Below are positions 13,756-20,581 of a stretch of 20,581 bases of DNA, piece after piece; positions within the stretch are counted from its first letter, which is position 1; the number at the start of each line of letters is the position of its first letter. This DNA comes from an uncultured Rhodocyclaceae bacterium (GTDB lineage Bacteria; Pseudomonadota; Gammaproteobacteria; Burkholderiales; Rhodocyclaceae): assembly GCA_900549295.1 (NCBI GenBank), contig URNG01000053.1:1-20581 (forward strand), in the 5' to 3' direction. The notes beneath the pieces were generated by a model, which was not told the origin of the DNA, ran no database searches, and worked only from the letters and a program-made list of their open reading frames with translations. Position numbers and translations under genes: made by a program.

Positions 13756-16700
13756 CCCCGCGACCCTCTAATTCTCGACCTGGACGGCAACGGCCTTGAA
13801 ACTGTCGGCCTCGCTGCCAACATCTACTTCGACCACGACGGCGACGGCGTATTGACCCGTACCGGTTGGTCTGGCCAGACCGACGCCCTGCTGGTCTGGG
13901 ACAGAAATGCCAACGGTCGCATCGACACCGGCGCAGAACTGTTCGGCGACTTCACGCCGCTGCCCAATGGCACGCTGGCCCCCAACGGTTTCGCCGCGCT
14001 CGCGGCCCTGGACGGCAACGGCGACGGCATCATCGACGCCGCTGACCCGGCCTTTGCCGAACTCAAACTTTGGCGCGATGCCGACCAGAACGGATCGACG
14101 GGCGCCGGCGAACTGATTTCCCTCGCCGATGCGGGCATCCTCAGCCTGAATCTGGCCAACACCCTCAAGAACCAGAATCTTGCCAACGGCAACCAACTGG
14201 CCCGCGAAGGCAGCTTCACCCGCACGGACGGCACGACCTCGGCGATGGGCGAATTCAATCTTGCCACCGACACCTTCAATACGAAATTTGCCGAACAGAT
14301 CGAAGTCCCCGAAGCCCTCAAAACCCTGCCCAACATGCAAGGGGCGGGCAAGGTGCGCGAGCTTCGGCAAGCCGCGACCCAGTCGGACGGCGTGGCCAGC
14401 CTGCTGGCCCAATTCCAGAACGCCGCCACCCGTGCCGAGCAAAAGGCCTTGATCGACCAACTGCTCACCGCCTGGGCCGATACGTCCGGTATGGCAAAAA
14501 GCCTGGAAGAACGCGCCCAGGGCCAATACATCATCCAGTACGAAGCCTTCGGCAACGACCGGCGCTCCGACCACATCAAATCCGCCACCGCCGGTCTTGG
14601 CGGCCTGACCTTGGGCAGCGGATCGGTCAACGATATTGCAGTAGCCATGACGGATTTCCACGCCAGCCAGATTACTGAAACCTATCGCACGCTCATCAGC
14701 GACTGGAACCGCAAACTGCACGCGCTCGAAGCCTTCAACGGCCAGTATTTCTTCAACCTGCCGACACAGAAAAGCCAGACCGGCAACGCCAGTTGGGGGA
14801 TGACCGTCACCACCACGTCCGGCAGCACCCAAAACAGCGGCGGCGTCACCATGACCTACAGCGTGCCGACCCTGAAGCTCAATTTCTCGGTAGATCAACT
14901 CAACCTGCTGCAACAGGCCTACGACAGCCTGAGCGAAAGCGTTTACGCCAACCTGGTCATGCAGACGCGGCTGAAACCCTACCTCGACCAGATCGAACTC
15001 GTCATCGACAACGACGGCATCCGGCTGGATGCTGCGGCACTGAACCAGAAACTGGCCGAGAAAAAGGCCACTGATCCCGAGAACCATCTGGCCGACCTGC
15101 TCGACTTGAACAAGTACGCCGGCAGCTTCCTGTCAGGCAGCAATTGGGAAGGGTTGGATGATTTCGATAACCTCATCGAAGCATTGCCGCAGACAGCGGA
15201 GATAATTACATTGCTCGACGAGTTCGGCATCAGGCGTTTGGGGGATGGTAATGACAATACTTACCTGAGTGAGCAGTCGGATATCGGGCTGACCGGGGAG
15301 GGTGATGATTGGCTTTATGGCGGTGGTGGTAATGACTACCTGTTCGGTCAGGGAGGCAATGACCGCATCTACGGAGACAGCGGTGACGACCTGCTTTCAG
15401 GCGGGGAAGGCGACGATGTGCTCTACGGTGATTCGCGCTTTGGTGGTAAGGGCAATGATCGGCTGTTTGGCGGAGCAGGTGATGATGCGCTGTATGGCGG
15501 CTATGGTGACGATCAACTCGTCGGCGGCGAGGGAAATGACCGACTCTACGGCGATGATGGTAATGATCGGCTGCTAGGAGAAGCTGGCGATGATGCGCTT
15601 CATGGCGGTACCGGCAACGATCTCCTCGATGGAGGCAGCGGCAACGACGAGTTGCGTGGCGGCACTGGCTCCGACACCTACCGTTTTGGCCGGGGCGACG
15701 GTCACGACACGATCATTGAAGATTCGTGGGTTCAGGGTGAGATTGACCGCATCGAACTCAAGGCAGGTATTTCCCCGGATGATGTGCGGCTGGAGCGGGT
15801 ACGCACAGGAAGTGGCCGACAAGTCAACGATAACCTGAAAATCACCCTCCGCGACACCGACGAAACACTCACCGTCAAGAACCATTTCAACGAAAGCAAC
15901 CGCTATGCGGTGGATGAAATCGTTTTTGCCGATGGCACAGTGTGGGATATGGAGGCGATCAAATCCCGCAGTCTGCTGGGCGATGCCGGTGATGATGCCT
16001 TACTCGGCTTCAATGGGCGCGATGATGTGATCGTGGGCGGTGGCGGAAACGACACACTGATCGGCGGCACGGGCGATGACGTGCTGATCGGCGGTGCCGG
16101 TGATGACGTACTGGAAGGCGGCGTAGGTTCCGATACCTACCGGATCGGTCTGGGCGATGGCAACGACGTAATCAGCGATTTTGGTGATGATGGCGAAGAC
16201 GTGCTTGAACTGGGTGCGGGGATCTCGCCAGATGAAGTGACGGTGCGCTGGACGCTGCAAGGTGACATGGCGGTGACGCTGCTTGATGGGGGGCGCATCA
16301 CCATACGCCACCAAGGAAACACCTGGTCTGACAAGAACGGCATCGAACTGCTGCGTTTCTCTGATGGCACGACCTGGGATCGGGCCAAACTCGCCAGCCG
16401 CGCCCTTGCGACGACTGCGGGAGACGATGCCGTCGTCGGCGGCAATGGTGACGACACGCTGGACGGCGGGGCTGGTAACGACCATTTCCAGAATCTGGGT
16501 GGCTACGACACTTACCGATTCGGCGTGGGCGACGGCCAGGATGTGATCGAAACAAACAGTGGTCGCGTTCTGTTCAAACCCGGCATCGGCCAGAACGATA
16601 TCGTGTTCAGCCGCGATGGCGACGACCTGCTGGCCACGATTGCCGGCACCGACGATTCGGTGCGCCTTACGAACTGGCTGGCTAACCGTTGGCAGAATGT

Positions 16701-19700
16701 CGACCACTTTGAATTTGCCAATGGCGCGCATTTGAGTAGAAGCGATGTGCTGGCCAAGCTGAACACCAGCGAAGGCGCAGAAATCATCTACGGCTCGCCC
16801 GATGGGGAAACGCTCACCGGCACCGAGAAAGACAGCCGCATTTATGGCCGGGAGGGCGATGATGTGCTGCTCGGCGGCGCGGGCATCGATGAATTGTACG
16901 GCGAAGCCGGTAACGACACCCTCGACGGCGGCGCTGACCGCGATTGGCTCTATGGTGGCGAAGGCAACAACACCTACATCGTGGCACCGGGTATGGGACT
17001 GGATAACGCGCTCGGGGCAAAGCTTGCAGTCGCCAGTGATACCGTACAGTTTGCTGCCGGCATCCGGCCTGAGGACGTATCGATCCAACTCGGCAACGAA
17101 AGCTGGCACGGCGAGGCAGGTGATACGGGTTATGATGCCTTGGTCATCGGCATTGGCGGTAACGATGCGCTGATCGTGCAAACCGAGGGCTGGAATGATC
17201 TGGGCCGGGGAGCCATCCAGCGTTTTCGTTTCGCCGATGGCACCGAATGGACTTTGGCTGACGTGATTGCCCGCGCCGATGGCGGCAAGATGGGGGGGCA
17301 GTATCGTTACAGCGGTGATGCAACACATATCCAGGGAAGCCAGGCAGATGACGAGATCATGGATTATTCGGGTAAGTCAGTTACTGTCGATGCGCGTGGC
17401 AACGATGACTACGTCTATCTGGCGGGTGGCGATAACCGGGTGTTGGCAGGCGCAGGCAATGACAGGGTGTACACCGGCCTGGGTAATGATCTGATTGCCG
17501 GCGAAGCGGGCGACGATGAAATCGAGTCCGGAGAAGGCGACGACACGATCCTGTTCAACTACGGCGATGGTCATGATTGGCTACGGGCGGGCGAAGGAAT
17601 GGATACGCTGTCGTTCGGTGCCAGCGTCACCCCCGCCATGCTCTCGGTACTGCTCAACCGCGAGGGGCAGGTGGTGTTGCAGATAGATGGCGGCGCAGGT
17701 GGCTCGATCACGCTGCTCGATGCTTCGGTGGACAATCCGGCGGGTGATCTGGAGCGGATTCAGTTCATTGATGCCGAAGGTCAGGCCCGTATTTTCGATC
17801 TGGCGGGATGGCTGCGTGCCCATCCAGTGGCGCTGGTGAATGCCACGGCAGATGCACCGCTGGCTTTCGATGGCACTTTTGAGCTGACTGGCACCGTGGC
17901 CCCGGCAGGCGGATTGGAAGCAATCGCCTATGCACAGTCGGGTGATTTGTTCGCATCGGCGAACCTTGCGCACAACACGCCCAGCAGCGGCAATGACGTG
18001 CTCTATGGCACCGAAGCGGGTGACACGCTGGATGCTGGCGCGGGCGACGACATCGTGCTGGGTCTGGCGGGCGATGACACCCTCTTCGGTGGTGACGGCA
18101 ACGACCTGATTCAGGGCGGCGAGGGTGACGATGTGCTCGATGGCGGCGCGGGGAATGACACCCTTTACGGCGGCCAGGGTGCAGACACCCTGGTCGGCGG
18201 CACGGGGCAGGATGCACTGTATGGCGAGTGGGGCGGCGACACCTACCTGTATCAGGCAGGCGATGGCGTGACAATCATCGACGACGATCACCGCATGTTG
18301 GGCTGTGCCTATGAGCCTCAATTTGCCGAAGTAAGTGCAGCGTATGCCTGGGGTGATGGCGATGGCAGCTATTGTGGTGTTGACGATGCGCCCAACATCC
18401 TCAGTTTCGGGCCGGGCATCCGTCCCGAAGACCTGCGTTATTCGGAAGAAAACGGTGATTTGGTGATCGAATTTGCCAATCGTCCGGGTGACAAGGTGGT
18501 TCTGCGTGGCTACATGCCCGGACGCGCTACGCAAACCCGTTCGGTGGATGTCATTCGCTTTGCCGACGGGACTGAAATCGTGGCGGATACCATCGAGCCG
18601 ACCGGCAAAACCGAAACAGTGGGTGATGAAGGTGGTTGGCTGCATGGCACGCCGTTTGCCGACACCCTGATCGGCGGCGATGGCGATGACACGATCTACG
18701 GCGAAGGCGGCTCGGATGTTCTGGTAGGCGGTGCAGGTTCGGATACCTACAACGTTTATAAGGCATGGGGGGCTGCGCCAGTCCAGACGACCATCGTCGA
18801 AACCTGGCGGGCGCAAGACAGTAACCGCCTCGAATTGACCGGCGAGCTTGACGCTGATGCCCTGTATCTGGCCTTCGATGGCCAGGATCTGGTGCTGCAC
18901 CTGAATGAAGAGGGCGATTTGATCCGCTTTGCCGGGTTCGATCCCCGCGCACCGGGCATGCAAGCGCCGGTTGCAGAAATCAGCCTGCCCTGGGAGGGGG
19001 TAACGCTGTCGTTCGACGATTTGCTGGCGCGGGGTGTGCGCTATGACGGAGACACGGACGACGTGTATGAAGTCAATATCGGTGATGGAATCGTCGTGAT
19101 TGACGATGTTGCAGTACCCGGTGCGGGAAATATCCTGCGCTTTGGCACGGGTATCGACCCTGAGCGCCTGCATAACAACCTGCGCTTTGCTGCGGATGGC
19201 AAGGGTGGTCACGAGTTGCTTCTCTTTTACGGCAATACCGGCGATGTGGTGCGGCTGGGCGGCTTTGACCCGGAGGACGTGCTGGGTGGCGGTCACGCTG
19301 TCGAGTACTTTGAATTTGCCAATGGCCCCACGATGGATTACGCCACGCTGATGTCCGGGACGTTTGTTGTCGAAGGTGATAATTCCGGCAACCTGCTTGT
19401 TGGTACCAATATGAGCGACCGTCTCTACGGCTACGACGCTGACGATGTATTGGACGCTGGAGCCGGTGAGGATGTGCTGACTGGCGGCACAGGCAACGAT
19501 CTTTTGCGCGGCGGTGCCGGGCGCGATGCGTATGTAGTCAATCCGGGCGACGGCAAAGACACCATTGAAGATGGTGTAGAGACAGGCATCGGCAACGTGC
19601 TGACCTTCGGCGAAGGTATCCGTCGTGAGGATGTGCAGGTCGAAGTGGATGGTGCCGACCTGCTGGTTCGTTATGGTGCCGATGGCGATAGCGTGCGCGT

Positions 19701-20581
19701 AAAAAATTACGCTCCAGACGGCGCTGGCGGCGGCACAGTGATCGACACCTTTGAGTTCGCCGACGGAACGGCGGTCACGCTACGCGAATTCCTGAACCGG
19801 GCGCCGACGGTGGCTCATGCCTTGGGCGATCAGGTGGTGCAGGAAGATGCTGCCTTCCGCCTGGTGCTGCCCGACGATTTGTTCGTCGATGCGGATGGCG
19901 ACGACATCCTGGCCCGGGTGACGGTCAGCGGCTATCAACGGCCGCCGCAGTGGCTACAGTACGACGCGGCCACGCGCACGCTGTACGGCACCCCTGCAAA
20001 TGACGATGTAGGTGAGTTCGACGTCATCGTACAGGGTATGGATAGCCTGGGAGCCGCCGCGTTCCACAGCTTCCACGTTACCGTGCGAAACACCAACGAC
20101 ACCCCGGAAGTTGGCGCGACCGTTGCTGATTATCAGGCGACCGAGGATGAGCCATTTGCCTTCACCGTGCCGCAGGCTGCGTTCCACGACATCGACGTGG
20201 GCGATGTGTTGACCCTGTCGGCCACGCAGGCCGACGGTTCGGCGCTGCCGTCGTGGCTGCACTTCGACGCCGCCACGCGCACTTTCAGCGGCACGCCGGG
20301 CAATGCAGCCGTGGGCGTGCTTTCGCTCAAACTCACGGCCACGGATAGCGCTGGAGCGCAGGCGAGCCAGACCTTCGGCATGACCGTAACCAATGTGAAC
20401 GATGCCCCGGAAGTGGGTGTTCTCCTCGCCAATCAGAGCACTCGTGCGGGTACTGCGGTGAGCTGGCAGATGCCTGCCGGCGCCTTCACCGACGTGGATC
20501 AGGGCGACGTGCTGACCTATTCGGTGACGCTGGCCGATGGCGGCGCGCCGCCCGCCCGGCCGGGGCTCGCCCCGGGGTCGG
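13261..20581 (+). CDS. Giant RTX protein: PLA2-like domain, FrpC-like self-processing module, RTX blocks, cadherin-like domains (partial at 3' end)
   Basis: The frame from the ATG at 13261 (GGAG at 13251-13254) is open to the window edge: 2,440 visible residues and no stop. N-terminal domain (1-160): YGNWGGKGWSGG at 26-37 resembles the calcium loop of phospholipase A2, and PGKDALDEAFKSHDKRYYEAE (49-69) has the PLA2-type HD-x-x-Y helix, with H61, D62 and Y65. The cysteines of classical PLA2 are absent. D168-P169 opens an SPM identical to the orphan over residues 168-608. From about 680 there are at least eight RTX blocks separated by domains resembling the haemolysin-type calcium-binding-related family. 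From about 2180 CADG cadherin-like repeats begin. It is the likely substrate of the exporter at 7066. A type I signal would lie at the unseen C-terminus. Confidence 0.9.
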   Translation, partial: MAAGFVIGAVGLSAFASVLYNNLGFYGNWGGKGWSGGSNDGDNIDWNVPGKDALDEAFKSHDKRYYEAEQDKRNGVIDDKEYDRRIYEADKRLVDDMRSVDTSKFPNPAEARNAGDMKRRADGYFRAKNWLYEKGEAFKPYGEMGPKEMYRLPNSKFQGAKTWQPPRDPLILDLDGNGLETVGLAANIYFDHDGDGVLTRTGWSGQTDALLVWDRNANGRIDTGAELFGDFTPLPNGTLAPNGFAALAALDGNGDGIIDAADPAFAELKLWRDADQNGSTGAGELISLADAGILSLNLANTLKNQNLANGNQLAREGSFTRTDGTTSAMGEFNLATDTFNTKFAEQIEVPEALKTLPNMQGAGKVRELRQAATQSDGVASLLAQFQNAATRAEQKALIDQLLTAWADTSGMAKSLEERAQGQYIIQYEAFGNDRRSDHIKSATAGLGGLTLGSGSVNDIAVAMTDFHASQITETYRTLISDWNRKLHALEAFNGQYFFNLPTQKSQTGNASWGMTVTTTSGSTQNSGGVTMTYSVPTLKLNFSVDQLNLLQQAYDSLSESVYANLVMQTRLKPYLDQIELVIDNDGIRLDAAALNQKLAEKKATDPENHLADLLDLNKYAGSFLSGSNWEGLDDFDNLIEALPQTAEIITLLDEFGIRRLGDGNDNTYLSEQSDIGLTGEGDDWLYGGGGNDYLFGQGGNDRIYGDSGDDLLSGGEGDDVLYGDSRFGGKGNDRLFGGAGDDALYGGYGDDQLVGGEGNDRLYGDDGNDRLLGEAGDDALHGGTGNDLLDGGSGNDELRGGTGSDTYRFGRGDGHDTIIEDSWVQGEIDRIELKAGISPDDVRLERVRTGSGRQVNDNLKITLRDTDETLTVKNHFNESNRYAVDEIVFADGTVWDMEAIKSRSLLGDAGDDALLGFNGRDDVIVGGGGNDTLIGGTGDDVLIGGAGDDVLEGGVGSDTYRIGLGDGNDVISDFGDDGEDVLELGAGISPDEVTVRWTLQGDMAVTLLDGGRITIRHQGNTWSDKNGIELLRFSDGTTWDRAKLASRALATTAGDDAVVGGNGDDTLDGGAGNDHFQNLGGYDTYRFGVGDGQDVIETNSGRVLFKPGIGQNDIVFSRDGDDLLATIAGTDDSVRLTNWLANRWQNVDHFEFANGAHLSRSDVLAKLNTSEGAEIIYGSPDGETLTGTEKDSRIYGREGDDVLLGGAGIDELYGEAGNDTLDGGADRDWLYGGEGNNTYIVAPGMGLDNALGAKLAVASDTVQFAAGIRPEDVSIQLGNESWHGEAGDTGYDALVIGIGGNDALIVQTEGWNDLGRGAIQRFRFADGTEWTLADVIARADGGKMGGQYRYSGDATHIQGSQADDEIMDYSGKSVTVDARGNDDYVYLAGGDNRVLAGAGNDRVYTGLGNDLIAGEAGDDEIESGEGDDTILFNYGDGHDWLRAGEGMDTLSFGASVTPAMLSVLLNREGQVVLQIDGGAGGSITLLDASVDNPAGDLERIQFIDAEGQARIFDLAGWLRAHPVALVNATADAPLAFDGTFELTGTVAPAGGLEAIAYAQSGDLFASANLAHNTPSSGNDVLYGTEAGDTLDAGAGDDIVLGLAGDDTLFGGDGNDLIQGGEGDDVLDGGAGNDTLYGGQGADTLVGGTGQDALYGEWGGDTYLYQAGDGVTIIDDDHRMLGCAYEPQFAEVSAAYAWGDGDGSYCGVDDAPNILSFGPGIRPEDLRYSEENGDLVIEFANRPGDKVVLRGYMPGRATQTRSVDVIRFADGTEIVADTIEPTGKTETVGDEGGWLHGTPFADTLIGGDGDDTIYGEGGSDVLVGGAGSDTYNVYKAWGAAPVQTTIVETWRAQDSNRLELTGELDADALYLAFDGQDLVLHLNEEGDLIRFAGFDPRAPGMQAPVAEISLPWEGVTLSFDDLLARGVRYDGDTDDVYEVNIGDGIVVIDDVAVPGAGNILRFGTGIDPERLHNNLRFAADGKGGHELLLFYGNTGDVVRLGGFDPEDVLGGGHAVEYFEFANGPTMDYATLMSGTFVVEGDNSGNLLVGTNMSDRLYGYDADDVLDAGAGEDVLTGGTGNDLLRGGAGRDAYVVNPGDGKDTIEDGVETGIGNVLTFGEGIRREDVQVEVDGADLLVRYGADGDSVRVKNYAPDGAGGGTVIDTFEFADGTAVTLREFLNRAPTVAHALGDQVVQEDAAFRLVLPDDLFVDADGDDILARVTVSGYQRPPQWLQYDAATRTLYGTPANDDVGEFDVIVQGMDSLGAAAFHSFHVTVRNTNDTPEVGATVADYQATEDEPFAFTVPQAAFHDIDVGDVLTLSATQADGSALPSWLHFDAATRTFSGTPGNAAVGVLSLKLTATDSAGAQASQTFGMTVTNVNDAPEVGVLLANQSTRAGTAVSWQMPAGAFTDVDQGDVLTYSVTLADGGAPPARPGLAPGS
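13762..13767 (+). other. Predicted autocatalytic Asp-Pro cleavage site, RTX protein
   Basis: GAC CCT encode D168-P169 in PPRDPLILDLDGNG. Cleavage here would free the PLA2-like domain with a C-terminal Asp from the SPM-RTX remainder. The chemistry is known for FrpC and inferred here from motif identity. Confidence 0.75.
13762..15084 (+). repeat. SPM direct repeat, copy B (1,323 bp)
   Basis: This is the second copy of the 441-codon repeat described for 10670-11992, in the same codon phase. The left border falls within a few bases of the change from AT-rich to GC-rich DNA. The right border lies about 200 bp before the first RTX block. Confidence 0.92.
15301..15711 (+). repeat. RTX block 1 (longest)
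   Basis: More than twelve consecutive GGxGxDxxx nonapeptides, such as GGEGDDVLYG, GGAGDDALYG and GGTGNDLLDG, closing with SDTYRFGRGDGHDTI. These bind calcium and fold as a parallel beta-roll outside the cell. Confidence 0.95.
15979..16140 (+). repeat. RTX block 2
   Basis: About five nonapeptides (GDAGDDALLG, GGGGNDTLIG, GGTGDDVLIG, GGAGDDVLEG), then SDTYRIGLGDGNDVI. The preceding segment (about 15730-15960, ending DEIVFADGTVWD) resembles the calcium-binding-related domain that often follows RTX repeats. Confidence 0.9.
16417..16512 (+). repeat. RTX block 3 (short)
   Basis: Two to three nonapeptides (GGNGDDTLDG, GGAGNDHFQN), then YDTYRFGVGDGQDVI, followed by a related interblock domain ending in FEFANGAHL. 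Confidence 0.85.
16783..16977 (+). repeat. RTX block 4, partly degenerate
   Basis: Opens IYGSPDGETLTGTEKDSRIYG and continues GREGDDVLLG, GGAGIDELYG, GEAGNDTLDG and GGADRDWLYG. Several calcium positions are replaced (I, K or R for D/N), so it may bind calcium less well. Confidence 0.85.
17320..17594 (+). repeat. RTX block 5, divergent
   Basis: Irregular nonapeptides such as GAGNDRVYTG, GLGNDLIAG, GEAGDDEIES and GEGDDTILF, then YGDGHDWL. The first part (about 17320-17430) is only loosely RTX-like. Confidence 0.75.
17980..18250 (+). repeat. RTX block 6
   Basis: About nine regular nonapeptides, including GAGDDIVLG, GGDGNDLIQG, GGEGDDVLDG, GGAGNDTLYG and GGTGQDALYG. It is followed by an interblock domain with an unusual insertion containing two cysteine codons (18304 and 18373). 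Confidence 0.93.
18640..18750 (+). repeat. RTX block 7 (short)
   Basis: LHGTPFADTLIGGDGDDTIYG then GEGGSDVLVG and GGAGSDTYNVY. Three to four repeats, then an interblock domain. Confidence 0.88.
19369..19570 (+). repeat. RTX block 8
   Basis: LLVGTNMSDRLYGYDADDVLD, then GAGEDVLTG, GGTGNDLLRG and GGAGRDAYVV, closing GDGKDTI. This is the last RTX block seen before the cadherin-like part. Confidence 0.88.
19799..20581 (+). repeat. Tandem cadherin-like (CADG) domains, about 2.6 copies visible
   Basis: Units of about 100 residues begin NRAPTVAHALGDQVVQEDAAF (19796), NDTPEVGATVADYQATEDEP (20095) and NDAPEVGVLLANQSTRAGTA (20398). The first two contain P-x-W-L-x-(Y/F)-D-A-A-T-R-T-(L/F)-x-G-T-P, typical of dystroglycan-type cadherin-like domains in large bacterial surface and secreted proteins. 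They suggest that the protein also acts as an adhesin or has a long stalk. The third unit is cut by the window edge. Confidence 0.88.

Noticed and set aside
15301..18750. Regular short repeats as a CRISPR array or satellite
   Set aside because: The periodicity is 27 bp in the coding frame and encodes GGxGxDxxx nonapeptides, so these are RTX repeats.
17581..19296. 571-codon ORF on the minus strand, and others at 16000-17328 and 13768-15087
   Set aside because: They are antisense to the RTX gene and arise from its codon bias and repeat structure. No start signals or family motifs.
1..20581. tRNA, rRNA or riboswitch
   Set aside because: The only non-coding stretches are short, and none shows a cloverleaf or known riboswitch pattern by eye.

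Overview
The window reads as chromosomal DNA of a motile, GC-rich Gram-negative bacterium. A betaproteobacterium, perhaps of the Rhodocyclales, is my best guess from the style of the chemotaxis proteins and the gene content, but this is inference and no RNA gene is present to confirm it. All convincing genes lie on the + strand.

Region 1 (1-6808) is a chemotaxis cluster: the C-terminal tail of an upstream gene ending in a CheR-tether-like pentapeptide, then cheW, a four-helix-bundle-type chemoreceptor, a second chemoreceptor with a nitrate/nitrite-sensing (NIT) domain, cheR, cheB (ATGA overlap with cheR) and cheD. CheW couples receptors to a CheA kinase that must lie outside the window. CheR, CheB and CheD adjust receptor methylation and amidation. 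Bases 6809-7065 are an intergenic gap with a possible promoter for what follows.

Region 2 (7066-20581) is the exciting part: a type I secretion/RTX locus that looks like a mirror-image polymorphic toxin system. A HlyB-type ABC exporter is followed by a 49-residue relic, then by two tandem units. Each unit is an AT-rich module (a membrane-associated protein gene plus the N-terminal domain of the next protein) joined to a GC-rich, FrpC-like self-processing module (SPM). The N-terminal domains are unrelated: a predicted Cys/His hydrolase in the first protein (10136-12166), and a phospholipase A2-like domain in the second (13261 to beyond the window end). The SPM of the two proteins appears identical over 1,323 bp, exactly 441 codons. 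The identity begins on the Asp codon of the Asp-Pro bond at which FrpC-type modules cut themselves.

The first protein stops just after the SPM and so resembles an orphan cassette. The second continues into at least eight RTX calcium-binding blocks and then cadherin-like (CADG) domains, and is open at the window edge with at least 2,440 residues. The relic at 9267-9416 keeps the two ends of the same SPM tail, so a third cassette once lay next to the exporter. My reading (inference): an N-terminal effector and its upstream partner or immunity gene are swapped as one unit onto a shared self-cleaving SPM-RTX chassis, the reverse of the usual arrangement of C-terminal toxin followed by immunity gene.
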